From: Bacillus sp. SD075
GTDB lineage: Bacteria > Bacillota > Bacilli > Bacillales > DSM-1321
Length of the DNA: 60,309 nt
Assembly: GCF_017355165.1 (NCBI RefSeq)
Contig: NZ_JADILK010000028.1
Span: 1 to 60,309, forward strand
Direction: 5' to 3'
This document shows, one piece after another, positions 27,868 through 37,408 of the stretch. The position numbers and the translations under genes were made by a program. The notes beneath the pieces are model-generated. The model was not told where the DNA came from and did not search any database. It worked only from the letters and a program-made list of their open reading frames with translations. Positions within the stretch are counted from its first letter, which is position 1; every line of letters begins with the position of its first letter.

Positions 27868-28140
27868 TTAGCCTTGGCTTTTATTGCTTTGAGATTTTTG
27901 GTTTTGTTGTTTTACTTCTTGAACGTTAGTTTCAGAAGCAAACTCTGTACCGTATTGGCCTTGTGCTTGACCTTGACCTTTTTTTTGCTGAGATTGCGCA
28001 TTTTGTTGTCTCACTTCTTGAACGTTAGTTTCAGAAGCGAACTCTGTACCGTATTGGCCTTGCCCCTGCTGGGATTGCGCGTTTTGCTGTCTCACTTGTT
28101 GAGCGTTTGTACCTGCTTGTGATTTTTTGTTATTAGCCAT
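27868..28140 (-). CDS. sspE: Gamma-type small acid-soluble spore protein
   Basis: A 90-residue Gln/Asn/Ser-rich protein made of two near-identical units containing [15 protein letters not shown], the gamma-type SASP repeat with the GPR protease site in EFASETN. It does not bind DNA like alpha/beta SASP; it is an amino-acid store degraded at germination. Start at 28140 has GGAGGTGAT upstream; a longer frame adds five unlikely residues. Normally expressed in the forespore from a sigma-G promoter. The presence of this gene shows that the host sporulates. Confidence 0.95.
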   Translation of the reverse strand: MANNKKSQAGTNAQQVRQQNAQSQQGQGQYGTEFASETNVQEVRQQNAQSQQKKGQGQAQGQYGTEFASETNVQEVKQQNQKSQSNKSQG

Positions 28141-28220
28141 TGATATCACCTCCACGATAATAAGATAACCATTATCCAGGAGTGTTATCCAACCAATAAC
28201 ATTTAAATTTTTCCATTTTT

Positions 28221-29012
<792 letters not shown>

Positions 29013-29038
29013 TCAATTTTATAAGGAGTGTTACTGTT

Positions 29039-29263
29039 ATGTATGTTGGACGTGATATGACAGAGTTGTCGATGATGAAAAAATCGGATTGGGAAAATAG
29101 TGAACTAGCCTATTTTCATCACTCCCTTCAACAAATGGTACCTTATTTAAACCAAGAAGGACAGAGTATCCATAGCGAAATCGTCAAAGAAATTGAAAAT
29201 AGAGGCGGACTTAATAGGCAGGAAGCCGATTATACTCATGGAACGAAAACCATTTACGATTGA
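29039..29263 (+). CDS. yfhS: YfhS-like small protein
   Basis: A 74-residue soluble protein (MYVGRDMTELSMMKKSDW) matching YfhS in size and position between mutY and fabL. Function unknown. AAGGAG lies 10 bases before the ATG at 29039. It is divergent from fabL and followed by a strong terminator. Confidence 0.8.
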   Translation: MYVGRDMTELSMMKKSDWENSELAYFHHSLQQMVPYLNQEGQSIHSEIVKEIENRGGLNRQEADYTHGTKTIYD

Positions 29264-29293
29264 TTTTATACAGATATGGCTTTAAAAATCAAC

Positions 29294-29333
29294 AAAAGGA
29301 AGAGGATATCTTAGCGGATATCCTCTTCCTTTT
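29294..29333 (+). terminator. Terminator after yfhS
   Basis: A perfect 17-bp stem, AAAAGGAAGAGGATATC with GATATCCTCTTCCTTTT, around a 6-base loop. Confidence 0.92.
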
Positions 29334-29660
29334 GCATATTCCAAATATTCCTAGTTCCTTTTTAAAATCACGATTTTATTATAATAAGTTATTGAATACA
29401 AATCAGGGCTGTCCCCAAAAATGCATACGAAAATAAAGATGGTGAATTTGCCTAACCCCATACCTTTTCACCAATTTGGAAATATAAGGGGGCTAAGAGC
29501 TTGGAAATGAGGATAGTCATTCAGTATTCATGGCTTCAATCATCATACATGCTTTTTATTTTAGGAGTGCGATAATGGTCGGATCCATAAAAACAAGCTG
29601 GTATAAACCGAATCGGACATAGTATGTGCGCGGAAGGGCAATTCAGAACAAAAAAAACCT
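29334..29660. other. Gap between yfhS and mutY with no supported gene
   Basis: Roughly 330 bp of moderately AT-rich sequence. A 13-codon frame at 29574 (MVGSIKTSWYKPN) has a TAGGAGTG ribosome binding site but no recognisable product. A run of A at 29649-29656 next to the mutY stop could be part of a minus-strand terminator. I see no other structure. Confidence 0.4.
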
Positions 29661-30779
29661 TTATTCAATACGTTTTTTTTCTTTATAAGCCTTCTTCATT
29701 TTTTGGTGTGAAACCGGAAATGCCAACTCCTCCATCTCTGCTTCACTCACCCACTTAAGTTTCTGTTCTCTTAGTATCTCTTCACTGATAGCTTCTTTGA
29801 CGACTCCAATATATGTGTCCACTTTCCAAACGAGATGTGAGAAAACATGTTCAATTCTCACAAGTGATTCAGTGATTTCTGGTTTGACGCCATACATTTC
29901 ATGAAACCGACTCTCGAAGAATTCCCTCTTATGCAAAAGGGATGAATGGTTTTCGAAGTTCAGATATTCCCAAAGATTTGCAAGCAATCCTTCTGATGCT
30001 CGCTTGTGAATTAAGAACTCACCTTTTTCATTCGTTAAAATTGCTGCTACAATTGGTACATCCCGCGTTTTTTTCTTTTGGATTTTTACCGGCAATTCCG
30101 ACTGAACCCCAGCTTCAAATGCTAGACAATGACTTTGAACGGGACATAATAGGCAGGAAGGCTTACCTGGTGTGCAGATCAATGCTCCAAGTTCCATCAA
30201 GGCTTGATTGAAGGCAGAGGTATGTTTATGATCGATCAGCTTTCTGACTGCAGCTTCGAATGTTTTTCTTGTCTTTGGCTTTGCTATATCTTCATATATC
30301 ATCAATATCCTTGATAAAACACGCATGACGTTTCCATCAACGGCTGGCTCGGGCTTGCCGTATGCGATACTAAGAATCGCACCAGCTGTATAAGGGCCAA
30401 CACCTTTCAATTTGGAAATTTCCTCCGGATCATCCGGTATAATACCATTATAGGATGTCTTCACTTCCTGAACGGCACTATGCAGATTCCTTACACGTGA
30501 ATAATATCCCAGCCCTTCCCATGCTTTTAGGATTTTCTCTTCATCGGCATTGGCAAAATCCTCGAGTGTTGGGAACCATTCCAAAAACCGGTTAAAATAA
30601 GGAATCACCGTGTCCACTCTTGTTTGCTGCAGCATGATTTCAGAAACCCAAACACGGTACGGGTCCTTATTTTCCCTCCATGGCAATTCTCTTTGTTCTT
30701 CAAGAAACCAGGAAACCAAATCTTTTTGAAATTCATCGATTTTTATTTTGTCTATTGTCGGGATCGTTATTTCTTTCAC
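29661..30779 (-). CDS. mutY: Adenine DNA glycosylase MutY
   Basis: A 372-residue base-excision glycosylase that removes adenine mispaired with 8-oxoguanine. Catalytic Glu47 lies in [10 protein letters not shown] and Asp148 in [10 protein letters not shown]; the helix-hairpin-helix is [12 protein letters not shown]. The 4Fe-4S cluster is bound by Cys202, Cys209, Cys212 and Cys218 (CX6CX2CX5C). Residues ~235-365 form the NUDIX-like 8-oxoG recognition domain, with FSHLVWK in it. Positions match Geobacillus MutY (Glu43, Asp144) with a four-residue shift. Called yfhQ in B. subtilis; neighbours yfhP and yfhS are conserved. Confidence 0.95.
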   Translation of the reverse strand: MKEITIPTIDKIKIDEFQKDLVSWFLEEQRELPWRENKDPYRVWVSEIMLQQTRVDTVIPYFNRFLEWFPTLEDFANADEEKILKAWEGLGYYSRVRNLHSAVQEVKTSYNGIIPDDPEEISKLKGVGPYTAGAILSIAYGKPEPAVDGNVMRVLSRILMIYEDIAKPKTRKTFEAAVRKLIDHKHTSAFNQALMELGALICTPGKPSCLLCPVQSHCLAFEAGVQSELPVKIQKKKTRDVPIVAAILTNEKGEFLIHKRASEGLLANLWEYLNFENHSSLLHKREFFESRFHEMYGVKPEITESLVRIEHVFSHLVWKVDTYIGVVKEAISEEILREQKLKWVSEAEMEELAFPVSHQKMKKAYKEKKRIE

Positions 30780-30986
30780 ATCAGTTCCTCCAAAGATGTT
30801 ACACTCTTATCAAAAATGGGAATACCTATAGTAGGTCATTCTATTTTTAATATCATGCTCATATCCATTTATTTGTAACGGGGCACAGAAAAAAAGTAAA
30901 ATTATATTCATTTGATGGTTAATATATAAATACGGTATGATGAGAGAAGACCATTTTTTTCAAATTGTGGCAGGGAGGTTAGATTT

Positions 30987-31964
30987 TTGGATACAGGTAC
31001 TCACTTTGTCATGGGAATTGCTCTTGGAGGTCTTGCCACATTAGATCCTGTCATTGCGCAGAGCCCAGTCACTGCAAGTGCAGTCATAGCAGGTACGATA
31101 TTGGGATCACAAGCTCCAGACATTGATACCGTTTTAAAATTAAGGAATAACGCTGTATATATACGAAACCACCGTGGAATCACGCATTCCATTCCCGCTG
31201 TTTTACTTTGGCCCTTAATAATCAGCGGAGCGCTTTTCGCCATCATACCTGAAGCAAATTACCTTCATCTTTGGCTTTGGACCTTTTTAGCCGTTTTCCT
31301 TCATGTATTCGTGGATATATTCAATGCTTATGGGACTCAGGCTCTGAGGCCGATTTCATCAAAATGGGTAGCTTTAGGGGTCATCAATACATTCGACCCG
31401 TTCATTTTTGGGATACATGTTGCCGGCCTGATATTATGGGGCTTTGGATTTCCACCAGGCTATTTATTTCTTTCCATTTACGGAATACTCATCATCTATT
31501 ACATTTCCAGATTCAGGGAGCAAACTTTCGTAAAAAGAGTGGTCAAACAGCAAATTCCTGGAGCAAGGAAAATTCTTTTATCACCGACCATGCGTTTTCA
31601 TCGCTGGAAAATTGCGGTGATTACCGAAAAGAATTATTATGTGGCGCGAGCCGATAATGGGTATGTGACGATTCTAGATACGTTCGATCGAGTGCCATTG
31701 CCTGAAAGTGAAATTCTCGAAGCCGCCAAGAAGGATATCAACTTGGCAGCCTTTCTATCCTTTTCTCCCGTTTATAGATTTGAAATCGAACAGATAAAAG
31801 AATATTATGAAGTCCGTTTTATCGATTTAAGATACCGCAGCAATGGATATTACCCCTTTGTGGCAGTTGTCCATTTAGACAGCCAATTGAATATCTTGAA
31901 TTCTTATACCGGTTGGATCTTTAGCGAAGCCAAGCTGCAGAAGAAATTGAATATTATTTTGTAG
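30987..31964 (+). CDS. yfhP: YfhP, DUF457-type membrane-bound metal-dependent hydrolase
   Basis: A 325-residue protein of the YdjM/DUF457 (LexA-induced membrane metal-dependent hydrolase) family. The N-terminal ~175 residues hold about five membrane helices and the metal-ligand motifs: THFVMGIALG, GSQAPDIDTV, HRGITHSIP and HVFVDIFNAYGTQ. The C-terminal ~150 residues are soluble. The start is a TTG at 30987, with GGGAGG 10 bases upstream. Family function is poorly defined; bacterial members are linked to membrane lipid or LPS biology. Divergent from mutY as in B. subtilis. Confidence 0.85.
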   Translation: MDTGTHFVMGIALGGLATLDPVIAQSPVTASAVIAGTILGSQAPDIDTVLKLRNNAVYIRNHRGITHSIPAVLLWPLIISGALFAIIPEANYLHLWLWTFLAVFLHVFVDIFNAYGTQALRPISSKWVALGVINTFDPFIFGIHVAGLILWGFGFPPGYLFLSIYGILIIYYISRFREQTFVKRVVKQQIPGARKILLSPTMRFHRWKIAVITEKNYYVARADNGYVTILDTFDRVPLPESEILEAAKKDINLAAFLSFSPVYRFEIEQIKEYYEVRFIDLRYRSNGYYPFVAVVHLDSQLNILNSYTGWIFSEAKLQKKLNIIL

Positions 31965-31978
31965 TCGCTGCATATTGA

Positions 31979-32022
31979 AAAAGAGCTGATTCCAGAGAAG
32001 CCCTCTGGAATCAGCTTTTTTA
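31979..32022. terminator. Terminator between yfhP and yfhJ
   Basis: AGAGCTGATTCCAGAG pairs with CTCTGGAATCAGCTTT around a 4-base loop with T-tract on the plus strand and A-tract opposite, so it also ends convergent yfhJ. Confidence 0.92.
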
Positions 32023-32286
32023 ATGCACTCGATTCTGCTGATTTAATAACTGTTGATATTTAGGGTTCTTTGCAATGAATTCGTGGAATTGCTCACCGTA
32101 GTTATCAATCCAGGTCCTTACAACGCGTGATGTCATTTCTTCTCCGGCATACTCATGCCCAGCCTTTGCATAGGTTGCTTCGAAATCTTCCCATAATAAT
32201 TCCACCCAAGTCAAAGCTTGCTCATATGTGATGTGTTCATTTTTCTCAAGCAGTATCTTGGTTAATCTTTCATGGTAATCATTCAT
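32020..32286 (-). CDS. yfhJ: YfhJ, WVELL-family small protein
   Basis: An 88-residue soluble, helical protein with the hallmark TWVELLWEDFEATYAKAG near residue 25, naming the WVELL family (YfhJ in B. subtilis). Function unknown. The ATG at 32286 follows GAGGTGG; the frame remains open further upstream but overlaps the divergent sspK promoter region and is not conserved. Divergent from sspK. Confidence 0.88.
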   Translation of the reverse strand: MNDYHERLTKILLEKNEHITYEQALTWVELLWEDFEATYAKAGHEYAGEEMTSRVVRTWIDNYGEQFHEFIAKNPKYQQLLNQQNRVH

Positions 32287-32400
32287 TAGAACCACCTCAT
32301 TGCCAATATTTTTACAGAATGAACTATACTGTCCCATACCCATACTAGTGGTAAGCGGAAACGCTTCTTTCTTTAATCTGATGCTTGGAGGAGAAAAATT

Positions 32401-32556
32401 TTGCGAAATAAACAAAAAGGATTCCCCAACCAAAACAATAATAAATTCCAAGGCGAGCCTCGTGCAAAGGCAAGGTATGCGTCAAAGCGTGCAGATGGCA
32501 GTATTAATACACACCCTCAAGAAAGAATGAAAGCATCGAACGAGCGATCGAATTAA
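32401..32556 (+). CDS. sspK: Small acid-soluble spore protein K
   Basis: A 51-residue minor spore protein starting at a TTG (32401) behind GGAGGAG. The sequence contains [19 protein letters not shown] and [13 protein letters not shown], matching B. subtilis SspK nearly throughout. It is easily missed because of its length and non-ATG start. SspK is made in the forespore, normally from a sigma-G promoter, and is of unknown function. A terminator follows. Its neighbours yfhJ and yfhH are conserved. Confidence 0.92.
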   Translation: MRNKQKGFPNQNNNKFQGEPRAKARYASKRADGSINTHPQERMKASNERSN

Positions 32557-32566
32557 AAGGTTCATC

Positions 32567-32601
32567 AAAAGGAATCGGGTACTTCCCCGGTTCCTTTTTA
32601 T
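32567..32601. terminator. Terminator between sspK and yfhH
   Basis: AAAAGGAATCGGG pairs with CCCCGGTTCCTTTT with one mismatch around a short loop; serves sspK and convergent yfhH. Confidence 0.85.
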
Positions 32602-32909
32602 TTCAACATTGAAATCGGGAGTGCTTCTTCCTTACCGCTTCCACCTAAGCGGTAACCCCAAGCGAATACGCCGTTCATATAATCAATTTTGAAATAGACA
32701 CCGGGATCACCGTCAATTTGATATATTTCACCTTTTTTGAAATCATCCGGATTTAACAAATAGGCCTTGGCCATCGTCACTTTTCGTTCCAATACTGAAA
32801 ATTCATTAACCATTCCCAATTGCTCTGCTTTTCTCGCTTTTTCAGTTAATGCTGCAATTTCCTGTTGTAGTTCATACGCGGACAACTTGCTGTATCTTAT
32901 GTCACTCAT
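32598..32909 (-). CDS. yfhH: YfhH family protein
   Basis: A 103-residue protein (DUF1811). An N-terminal helical hairpin (LSAYELQQEIAALTEKARKA) is followed by a small SH3-like beta domain (KGEIYQIDGDPGVYFKIDYM). Function unknown. AGGAGTC precedes the ATG. It lies downstream of recX as in B. subtilis, with a 75-bp gap. Confidence 0.87.
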   Translation of the reverse strand: MSDIRYSKLSAYELQQEIAALTEKARKAEQLGMVNEFSVLERKVTMAKAYLLNPDDFKKGEIYQIDGDPGVYFKIDYMNGVFAWGYRLGGSGKEEALPISMLK

Positions 32910-32984
32910 ATATATGACTCCTTAAAAGAAATATTAATTTACTTCTATATTAAACAAAATTTTGTGATTTGGCTATCGATGCAC

Positions 32985-33782
32985 CTAATCCCCATCAGGA
33001 TTGGAAAGATAACGCTCGATCAATTCTATTGGAAAACCTTTTCGGTATAATGCCTGCTTCATTTTTTGTTCATATTCGAAGCCTTCATGGTTTTTATATC
33101 GGCGTTGCATTTTTTCGGCATGGTGGCAAAGAGAATCCCATTGCTCATCTTCGTCCTTTTCAACCGTCACATCTTCAAGCGCTTCATGGATGACATCTAT
33201 AGGGAAACCTTTCCGTAACAAGGTTTGTTCAACTTTCAGCCTTAAAGCTCGTTCGGAAATGTTTTTTTCCTTTTTGACCGCTTTTCCAGCAAGTTTCTTT
33301 GCATGTTCAATTTGAACATCAAAAGGGTATTCCTTCAATGCCTCCACAACCATTTTTCCTTGCACACCTTTTTCCTTAAGCTCAAGCTTAAGGGTAGTCG
33401 GCCCCTTATTGCCCCCGTTCACATGGGTCCTTACGTAAGCCTTGGCAAATTCAAGGTCGTCTAAATAGTTAAAACTGTATAGTTTATGTATCGCTTCCTT
33501 AATGATTGGCTCTTCCGTTTCCTTCTTTTTTAGATAAAGGCGAATTTCCGATTCGGAGCGCATCCGGTATGATAAATAATTAAGTGCATCAGTAAATGCT
33601 TTTTGGATTTCATCATGGAATTGTATTTCTGCCAAAAGAAGGTCATCAAGTTCCGTTCCCTTTTTTAAATGAAATTTCAATAGCACTTCTTCGTCTACAC
33701 TGAAGGCATATTTTTCGTCAACGAAAATGTTATAACGATCTTTACGTTTCTTTTGGGTTGTTATTTTTGTTATGTTTGGCAT
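32985..33782 (-). CDS. recX: RecX, regulator of RecA
   Basis: A 265-residue RecX (YfhG) protein that binds RecA filaments and modulates their growth. It has the repeated three-helix modules of the family: an N-terminal 60-residue extension usual in Bacillus (TQKKRKDRYNIFVDEKYAF), then modules with RSESEIRLYLKKKE, YVRTHVNGGNKGPTTLKLEL and LYRKGFPIELIERYL. The pattern RKGFP occurs twice. The ATG at 33782 follows GGGGGTGGAT. Divergent from yfhF. Confidence 0.93.
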   Translation of the reverse strand: MPNITKITTQKKRKDRYNIFVDEKYAFSVDEEVLLKFHLKKGTELDDLLLAEIQFHDEIQKAFTDALNYLSYRMRSESEIRLYLKKKETEEPIIKEAIHKLYSFNYLDDLEFAKAYVRTHVNGGNKGPTTLKLELKEKGVQGKMVVEALKEYPFDVQIEHAKKLAGKAVKKEKNISERALRLKVEQTLLRKGFPIDVIHEALEDVTVEKDEDEQWDSLCHHAEKMQRRYKNHEGFEYEQKMKQALYRKGFPIELIERYLSNPDGD

Positions 33783-33907
33783 AAATCCACCCCCACCCCT
33801 ACTTTACCCCTTTACGTTTACCATTTCTATAAATAGCATGTCTAAAAATGAAAAAAGAACAAGGGCATGTTAAAGTGAAGGAAAGAAAGGGAAAGGAAGT
33901 GGTTTTC

Positions 33908-34828
33908 GTGAAAATTGCCATTGCTGGTGGAAGCGGTTTTGTCGGCACAGCCCTTATTGATGAATTATCAAAAGAAAATCATGATATATATATTTTGACC
34001 CGTCATCCCGAAAAATTTAAAAAACAGACTAATTTGACATATATCGGCTGGTTAACCAAGGAGGCGAAACCAGAAAAGCACTTGGCCGGGCTCGATGTCT
34101 TCATTAACCTCGCTGGTGAATCTCTGAACAGCGGGCGTTGGACACCTGAACGAAAACGCCGGATTGTCGAAAGCAGGGTCGAAGCTTCGAAAGAGATGAA
34201 CCGGATCATTTCCATTCTGCCCGCTAAAGTGCCCGTCATCATCAATGCAAGTGCAATCGGATATTATGGTATATCGGACGTTGAAACCTTTACCGAAACC
34301 TCTGAATCCATTGGTGATGATTTCTTGGCCCGTACCGTTCAACTATGGGAAAAGGAAGCGGCTAAATCACGCTCTTACAGTAAAAGGTTGGTCCTAACAA
34401 GATTCGGGGTGATTCTGGGAGAAAAAGACGGCGCACTGCCGATGATGGCCCTCCCTTATAAACTTCTCGGCGGAGGAAAGATGGGCAAAGGGAATCAGTG
34501 GCTTTCCTGGATTCATATCCATGACGTGGTCCGTGCAATCATCTTTTGCATGAACAATCAACGAATAGAAGGTCCAGTCAATTTTACGGCACCGAACCCC
34601 GTTCAAATGGATACATTCGGGAAAACGATAGGGGCTGTCCTCCACCGGCCCCATTGGTTATCCGTACCTCCCTTCTTCTTCAAGAAACTCCTGGGGGAAA
34701 TGAGCATACTGGTGCTTGAAGGACAAAATGTCCTTCCCACTAAACTTAAAGAGGAAGGATTTCCCTTCTCCTTTCCAACCCTTAAAGAAGCCTTACAAAA
34801 CATCTTAAAAGAGGATTCTCACGTATGA
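33908..34828 (+). CDS. yfhF: YfhF, TIGR01777-family NAD-dependent epimerase-like protein
   Basis: A 306-residue SDR-fold protein (SDR39U1/TIGR01777). The nucleotide loop is AIAGGSGFVGTALIDEL at the start, with FINLAGESL, INASAIGYYG and a DUF1731-like C-terminus (PPFFFKKLLGEMSILVLEGQNVLPTKL). The substrate of this family is unknown. The start is a GTG at 33908, with AAAGGAAGTGG upstream, giving the family N-terminus; the frame upstream to 33848 is probably not translated. Conserved beside recX and yfhE. Confidence 0.88.
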   Translation: MKIAIAGGSGFVGTALIDELSKENHDIYILTRHPEKFKKQTNLTYIGWLTKEAKPEKHLAGLDVFINLAGESLNSGRWTPERKRRIVESRVEASKEMNRIISILPAKVPVIINASAIGYYGISDVETFTETSESIGDDFLARTVQLWEKEAAKSRSYSKRLVLTRFGVILGEKDGALPMMALPYKLLGGGKMGKGNQWLSWIHIHDVVRAIIFCMNNQRIEGPVNFTAPNPVQMDTFGKTIGAVLHRPHWLSVPPFFFKKLLGEMSILVLEGQNVLPTKLKEEGFPFSFPTLKEALQNILKEDSHV

Positions 34829-34881
34829 AGAGATCATTTTAGGGAAAAATAGGTATATTAAGTGAAATGGAGATGATTTAA

Positions 34882-35004
34882 TTGTCCAAAAAACACGAAA
34901 AAGAGAAAAGTAACTTAACTAGTACGCAAGCGATTCTTTATGCGCGGGAATTTAAAAATGCAGATCGAGCCGCTGGATTTACCGAGAAGAAATCCCGTCG
35001 TTAA
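34882..35004 (+). CDS. yfhE: YfhE-like very small protein
   Basis: A 40-residue basic protein starting at TTG 34882 (GGAGATGA upstream). The middle part TSTQAILYAREFKNADRAAG matches the YfhE family, and it occupies the yfhE position between yfhF and yfhD. Function unknown. A strong terminator follows. Confidence 0.8.
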   Translation: MSKKHEKEKSNLTSTQAILYAREFKNADRAAGFTEKKSRR

Positions 35005-35049
35005 GTTTGGAGTTTTTTCCCGTACATTTTGAACAGCCACTCAACACAA

Positions 35050-35090
35050 AATAAGCTGGAGATGAATTTATCATCTCCAGCTTATTTTTT
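35050..35090 (+). terminator. Strong terminator between yfhE and yfhD
   Basis: A perfect 16-bp stem, AATAAGCTGGAGATGA (35050-35065) with its complement at 35071-35086, loop of 5, then a T-run. It ends only 18 bases before the yfhD ATG. Confidence 0.92.
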
Positions 35091-35108
35091 ATTTTAGGGG
35101 GCGCTAAC

Positions 35109-35294
35109 ATGGGACGCAATAACATACACCATAATCGAGATAAGAACAAACAGAAACTTCCTCAGGTTCCTAAAAACCTGAAAAGTGACGGACTTGACGT
35201 TGAATATTCTTCCGAACTGGCTGACCAGGAAGACATCGAGGCACAAGCCCGGGCAAATGCGGCTGACCGCCGTGCTCATAATCGCCGCTTATAA
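35109..35294 (+). CDS. yfhD: YfhD-like small protein
   Basis: A 61-residue hydrophilic protein (MGRNNIHHNRDKNKQKLPQV, ending ARANAADRRAHNRRL), matching the YfhD family. Charged and probably disordered at the start, helical at the end. Function unknown. An AGGGGGCGC ribosome binding site precedes the ATG. The upstream terminator is so close that a promoter must lie within or before it. Confidence 0.85.
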   Translation: MGRNNIHHNRDKNKQKLPQVPKNLKSDGLDVEYSSELADQEDIEAQARANAADRRAHNRRL

Positions 35295-35357
35295 GCAGAA
35301 GAAACAAAAGCAAGGGGGCTGTAAATCAGCCCCTTATAATTTCTTTATTTATACAAC

Positions 35358-35527
35358 TTATCCACAGCCCTGTGTATATTGTGGATATATTCAGAAAATA
35401 CTGACAAGGAAAAGGTGCAGTTATTCTCCTTATTAACATGAAAATAATGTTATTTCTGGATAACCCTGTGGATTATGTGGATAAAGGGTGTACTTTACTA
35501 ATCACGCTATATTCTTACTGTGGATAA
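35358..35527. promoter_or_regulatory. Cluster of DnaA boxes
   Basis: Three perfect DnaA boxes (TTATCCACA or its complement) occur at 35358-35366 (+), 35476-35484 (-) and 35519-35527 (-). Four more differ by one base: 35371-35379, 35380-35388, 35455-35463 and 35467-35475, all read on the minus strand. Seven boxes in 170 bp of AT-rich, gene-free sequence is far above chance. There is no dnaA, dnaN or other origin gene, so this is not oriC. B. subtilis is known to carry DnaA-box clusters away from oriC that bind DnaA and restrain initiation; this is a candidate of that kind. It could also regulate yfhD or nearby transcripts. Confidence 0.7.
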
Positions 35528-35695
35528 CTATTCTCTCTCCTTGATTTGCAGGATTATTATTTATATATTGATTCATCTATATCTTTTACGTTCTTTTTTC
35601 ATTTCTTCCATCCACGTATTATCGCATGCCAAGGAATTATAAACGACTTTTCCAAACCTATTTTGTTAGTAGTTTTATCACTATTTATCCCGGCA

Positions 35696-37276
35696 TTAAA
35701 GAAGGTTCCCAATACTATTGCCATCCATATTTCCTTCCAATTGTTTACGAAGCAAGAATTTTTGTATCTTCCCACTTGCGTTTCGAGGAAGCTCATTACA
35801 GAAGATATATCTTCTTGGACGTTTATAGTTCGCCAGTGTATTACTGTTCTTACACCAGATTTCTAAATCGATTTCCGTTAGTGAAGGATCTTTGGGTACG
35901 ATGAAGGCCGTCACCATTTCCCCCCATTGATCATCTGGCTGACCAAGTACTGCGCAGTCGAGAACTCCTTGATGCTCATATAGTGTATCTTCCACTTCAC
36001 GTGGATAAATATTTTCCCCTCCAGAAATAATCATGTCATCCACCCGGTCCTTGACCCACAAATATCCATCTTCATCTAGGAAACCGATGTCACCGGAATG
36101 ATACCACCCTTTGTAAAGCGCCTTTTCGGTCTCTCTATCTTTTTGAAAGTAACCCTGCATGATACACGGACCCTTCACTAGGATTTCCCCCGTTTTTCCA
36201 GGTTCCAGCATATCCTCGGGATCCGATGGCCCTTCGTCATTCGGACGGGCAATGATGATTTCATGATTGGAACATGCTTTGCCAGCAGAACCTGCTTTCC
36301 TAATTTGATCTTCCTCCAATAAAAGGCTGATGGCGGGACCCATTTCAGTCATACCATAAGCTTGGATGAACTGGATGCCAAGTTTCTCCTGACAGGCACG
36401 TACAAGTGATGGAGCCATCGGGGCTGCTCCATAAAGCCCTAGCTTCAAACTCTGGAATTTATACTCATCCAAGTTTTCTTGGATGAGCATGTTCCACATC
36501 GTAGGTGCGGCAAAAAACTTGGTGATTCCCTCGGATTCAATCAGTTCCATAACCTTTTGGGGATTAAATTGATGTAATATGACATTTGTGGCACCGACCT
36601 GAACGCGAGGTAAAAAGGAACAGTGCAATTCAGCACAATGGAACATCGGCGCAGTAATCAAACCGATATCAGAGCGTTCGTATTTCATGGCCCCTATTAA
36701 AATCTCGGCTTGTTTGACCATGTCTTTATGAAGGTGAATGACTCCTTTGGGACGCCCGGTTGTCCCGCTTGTATACATGATGGCATAGATATCATCTTCG
36801 TAAACGTCCACTTCTTCTGGCTTTGATGAGATACTGGCCATTTTTTGACGGTAACCTTTGGCATACCCAGGCACATCATCATCAATATACCAGAAGGACG
36901 TTTCCAGAAATCGCCTTTCAACTGCGGCAACGTTCGTTTCCAATTCGTGTTCGAATAAAACGACCTTTGGAGCAGCGTCGTGCAAGATGAAGGCCAACTC
37001 TTCCGGCATTAAACGGAAGTTGATGGGATTAAAGATTGCACCAATCTTTGCACAGGCAAAGAATGCTGTTGCAATCTCTTCATTGTTATAAAGGTACGTA
37101 GAGACCCTGTCACCTTTTCGCACCCCTTCCGCCTGAAGGGCTGCCGCCAACCTATTCACCTGTTCATTCCATTGAATGTACGTATAGCGGATATTTCTTC
37201 TCACGTCATAGATAGCTTCTTTAATGGGGAATTTCTGAACCGTCTGATCAAAGATATTTTTAATCGTTACTGACAT
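35696..37276 (-). CDS. AMP-forming acyl-CoA synthetase (fatty-acid--CoA ligase)
   Basis: A 526-residue member of the ANL superfamily that activates a carboxylic acid with ATP and CoA. The P-loop-like core is IMYTSGTTGRPKGV, the adenylate motif AYGMTEMGP, the ATP/hinge segment YHSGDIGFLDEDGYLWVKDRVDDMIISGGENIYP, and the catalytic Lys is in PRNASGKIQKF near the end. Length fits medium/long- or branched-chain acyl-CoA synthetases. Last gene of the MerR-led operon; it would supply the CoA thioester degraded by the other three enzymes. Substrate chain length is unknown. Confidence 0.92.
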   Translation of the reverse strand: MSVTIKNIFDQTVQKFPIKEAIYDVRRNIRYTYIQWNEQVNRLAAALQAEGVRKGDRVSTYLYNNEEIATAFFACAKIGAIFNPINFRLMPEELAFILHDAAPKVVLFEHELETNVAAVERRFLETSFWYIDDDVPGYAKGYRQKMASISSKPEEVDVYEDDIYAIMYTSGTTGRPKGVIHLHKDMVKQAEILIGAMKYERSDIGLITAPMFHCAELHCSFLPRVQVGATNVILHQFNPQKVMELIESEGITKFFAAPTMWNMLIQENLDEYKFQSLKLGLYGAAPMAPSLVRACQEKLGIQFIQAYGMTEMGPAISLLLEEDQIRKAGSAGKACSNHEIIIARPNDEGPSDPEDMLEPGKTGEILVKGPCIMQGYFQKDRETEKALYKGWYHSGDIGFLDEDGYLWVKDRVDDMIISGGENIYPREVEDTLYEHQGVLDCAVLGQPDDQWGEMVTAFIVPKDPSLTEIDLEIWCKNSNTLANYKRPRRYIFCNELPRNASGKIQKFLLRKQLEGNMDGNSIGNLL

Positions 37277-37408
37277 ATCATTTTCCTCCTCAAGTAACCA
37301 CCATCAACAGGAAAAGTTCAGGCAAAGCCTGCCGATGGTCGGCTTCATCCCTTTTTCAGCTTTTACTCTCGTGTGAATTACGAATGTTCATAAATGGATA
37401 GTCCAGCT

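Noticed and set aside
27874..28122. Repeated ~23-residue units that look like an array
   Set aside because: They are the two protein repeats of the gamma-type SASP gene, not a CRISPR or tandem DNA element.
29574..29615. Short frame with a good ribosome binding site between yfhS and mutY
   Set aside because: Only 13-14 codons and no recognisable product.
35340..35690. Replication origin
   Set aside because: DnaA boxes are present but dnaA, dnaN, rpmH and other origin genes are absent and gene order is that of a non-origin region.
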